Shown here one piece after another: positions 62,938 to 64,000 of a DNA stretch of 64,000 nucleotides. Position 1 is the first letter of the stretch; each line of letters opens with the position of its first letter. The position numbers and the translations under genes are program-made. Source of the DNA: Rhodococcus sp. 14-2470-1b (lineage in GTDB: Bacteria > Actinomycetota > Actinomycetes > Mycobacteriales > Mycobacteriaceae); NCBI RefSeq assembly GCF_002259415.1, contig NZ_NPFY01000028.1, positions 124,001 through 188,000 of the forward strand. Reading direction: 5' to 3'. A model generated the notes under the pieces. It did no database searches. It was given only the letters and a program-made list of their open reading frames with translations, and was not told where the DNA came from.

Positions 62938-64000
62938 TCAGCCTATCCCTGGGATGAAACGAACGACGAGATCGATGAGCCAGATACCGATGAACGGGGT
63001 GATCACACCACCGACTCCATAGACGAGAAGGTTCCGCCGAAGCAACGTCCCCGCGTTGGACGGCACGTAACGAACGCCTTTCAGCGACAGGGGGATCAAC
63101 CCGATGATGACGAGTGCATTGAAGATCACCGCCGACAGAATGGCCGATTCCGGCGTTGCCAGCCCCATGATGTTCAACGTGCCGAGTTGCGGATACACCA
63201 CGCTGAACAGTGCCGGCAGGATGGCGAAGTACTTCGCGAGATCGTTGGCGAGCGAAAAGGTCGTCAACGCTCCCCGCGTGATCAGCAGCTGTTTTCCGAT
63301 CTCGACGACCTCGATGAGTTTCGTGGGATCGGAGTCGAGATCGACCATGTTGCCGGCTTCTTTGGCGGCCGATGTGCCGGTGTTCATGGCGACGCCGACG
63401 TCCGCCTGCGCCAAGGCAGGAGCGTCGTTGGTCCCGTCACCCGTCATGGCCACGAGACGACCACCCTGCTGTTCTCGGCGAATCAGTTCCAGCTTGTCCT
63501 CGGGGGTGGCCTCGGCCAGGAAGTCGTCCACCCCGGCCTGTGCGGCAATTGCTTTGGCGGTCTTCGGGTTGTCGCCGGTGACCATGACCGTGCGGATTCC
63601 CATTGCGCGTAGTTGCGCGAAACGTTCCGCGATTCGAGGCTTGACCACGTCCGACAACTCGATCACGCCGAGGACACGCGCCGAGTCGTCCTGTCCGGCG
63701 GAGGCGACGACCAGGGGAGTGCCGCCCATCTCCGCGATCGAGGTGACGGTCTCCTGTGCGTGGAAATGTAGGCTAGGGCCTACATCTCCACGCAGGTGGG
63801 AGTCGACCCACGCGAGGACGGAATCCGCTGCCCCCTTGCGGATTCGAGTGCCGTCCAGGTCGATTCCGCTCATTCGCGTCTGTGCGGTGAACGGGACGAA
63901 CTCCGCTGACTTCTCCGATTCGGTCGGGTGCAGGGGCAATCCGAAATCGAGCGCGCACAGATCCACGATGCTGCGCCCCTCCGGCGTTCCGTCCGCGAGT
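62938..64000 (-). CDS. kdpB: Potassium-transporting ATPase ATP-binding subunit KdpB (3' part)
   Basis: The C-terminal 353 codons of KdpB, the P-type ATPase subunit of the Kdp potassium pump; the 5' part lies beyond the right edge. Visible are the N domain ([30 protein letters not shown]), [28 protein letters not shown] and the hinge [20 protein letters not shown]. The last membrane helices follow. The phosphorylated Asp is not in view. Residues [13 protein letters not shown] in the N domain are encoded by a palindromic repeat related to the one at 50631. From memory, the linker before GGTPL is about five residues longer than in E. coli KdpB. Confidence 0.95.
   Translation of the reverse strand, partial: LADGTPEGRSIVDLCALDFGLPLHPTESEKSAEFVPFTAQTRMSGIDLDGTRIRKGAADSVLAWVDSHLRGDVGPSLHFHAQETVTSIAEMGGTPLVVASAGQDDSARVLGVIELSDVVKPRIAERFAQLRAMGIRTVMVTGDNPKTAKAIAAQAGVDDFLAEATPEDKLELIRREQQGGRLVAMTGDGTNDAPALAQADVGVAMNTGTSAAKEAGNMVDLDSDPTKLIEVVEIGKQLLITRGALTTFSLANDLAKYFAILPALFSVVYPQLGTLNIMGLATPESAILSAVIFNALVIIGLIPLSLKGVRYVPSNAGTLLRRNLLVYGVGGVITPFIGIWLIDLVVRFIPGIG
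63759..63796. repeat. Palindromic element inside kdpB
   Basis: TGCGTGGAAATGTAGGC (63759-63775) pairs with GCCTACATCTCCACGCA (63780-63796), with one mismatch and a TAGG loop. It shares the 16-nt string CTGTGCGTGGAAATGT with the 40-bp palindrome at 50631-50670, while the centres differ. It is read through in frame by kdpB. Confidence 0.85.

Overview
The window is about 64 kb of high-GC, densely packed chromosome. It suggests a member of the Mycobacteriales, most likely Rhodococcus (Rhodococcoides) or a close relative. Support comes from GTG and TTG starts, ATGA and GTGA stop-start couplings, TAnnnT -10 boxes directly in front of start codons, and a gene order I recall from Mycobacterium tuberculosis between proA and dnaG: nadD-rsfS-gpgP-octT-degV-comEA-comEC-holA-rpsT, ATP-grasp/alpha-E/transglutaminase, lepA, subI-cysTWA, sir/cysH, hemW, hrcA-dnaJ2-rsmE, phoH-ybeY-CNNM-era-recO-uppS, smtB-zur, glyS, dgt, dnaG. 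No phage, integrase, insertion sequence, CRISPR or rRNA was seen.

Layout. 0-8.4 kb: an old-yellow-enzyme reductase, proA, a MoxR ATPase/VWA pair, then a translationally coupled run nadD, rsfS, gpgP, octT, degV. 8.4-12.3 kb: the competence genes comEA-comEC behind two perfect DnaA boxes, holA, a strong bidirectional terminator and rpsT. 12.5-16.6 kb: a three-gene ATP-grasp/alpha-E/transglutaminase unit whose first protein ends in a 12-residue glutamine tract, and a MazF-like gene. 16.8-22.1 kb: lepA behind a 29-bp tandem repeat, a nitronate-monooxygenase-like gene, a GH15 glycosidase, and two coupled tiny membrane-peptide genes. 22.1-32.7 kb: the sulfur block. An uptake operon (subI-cysT-cysW-cysA) and a divergently placed assimilation operon (sir-cysH-cysD-cysN-chelatase) are each preceded by a leaderless short ORF with clustered cysteine codons near its 3' end, so both look set up for cysteine-responsive attenuation.

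32.7-46.7 kb: hemW, a small conserved protein, the hrcA-dnaJ2-rsmE-hydrolase operon, the phoH-ybeY-CNNM-era operon, recO-uppS, the zinc regulators smtB-zur, and glyS. 46.8-56.7 kb: a secreted TPM-domain protein with a Gly/Phe-rich tail, an ABC-2 exporter followed by a NarL-type two-component system, a DUF218 protein, dgt, dnaG and a small membrane protein. 56.8-64 kb: tRNA-Asn, a long palindrome, a decayed CbrC-like tail, a TetR-controlled hydrolase, a second hydrolase, and kdpD-kdpC-kdpB running off the right edge, with no kdpE on the downstream side of kdpD.

The main findings are: the two poly-cysteine leader ORFs; a 32-bp AT-rich inverted repeat next to the sulfite reductase promoter; a palindromic element that occurs once as a perfect 40-bp palindrome at the two-component promoter and again in frame inside kdpB; tandem DnaA boxes at the competence operon; and a window-wide use of leaderless promoters (-10 box, 6-8 nt, then ATG or GTG). 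Family and gene-order statements come from memory; no searches were run.
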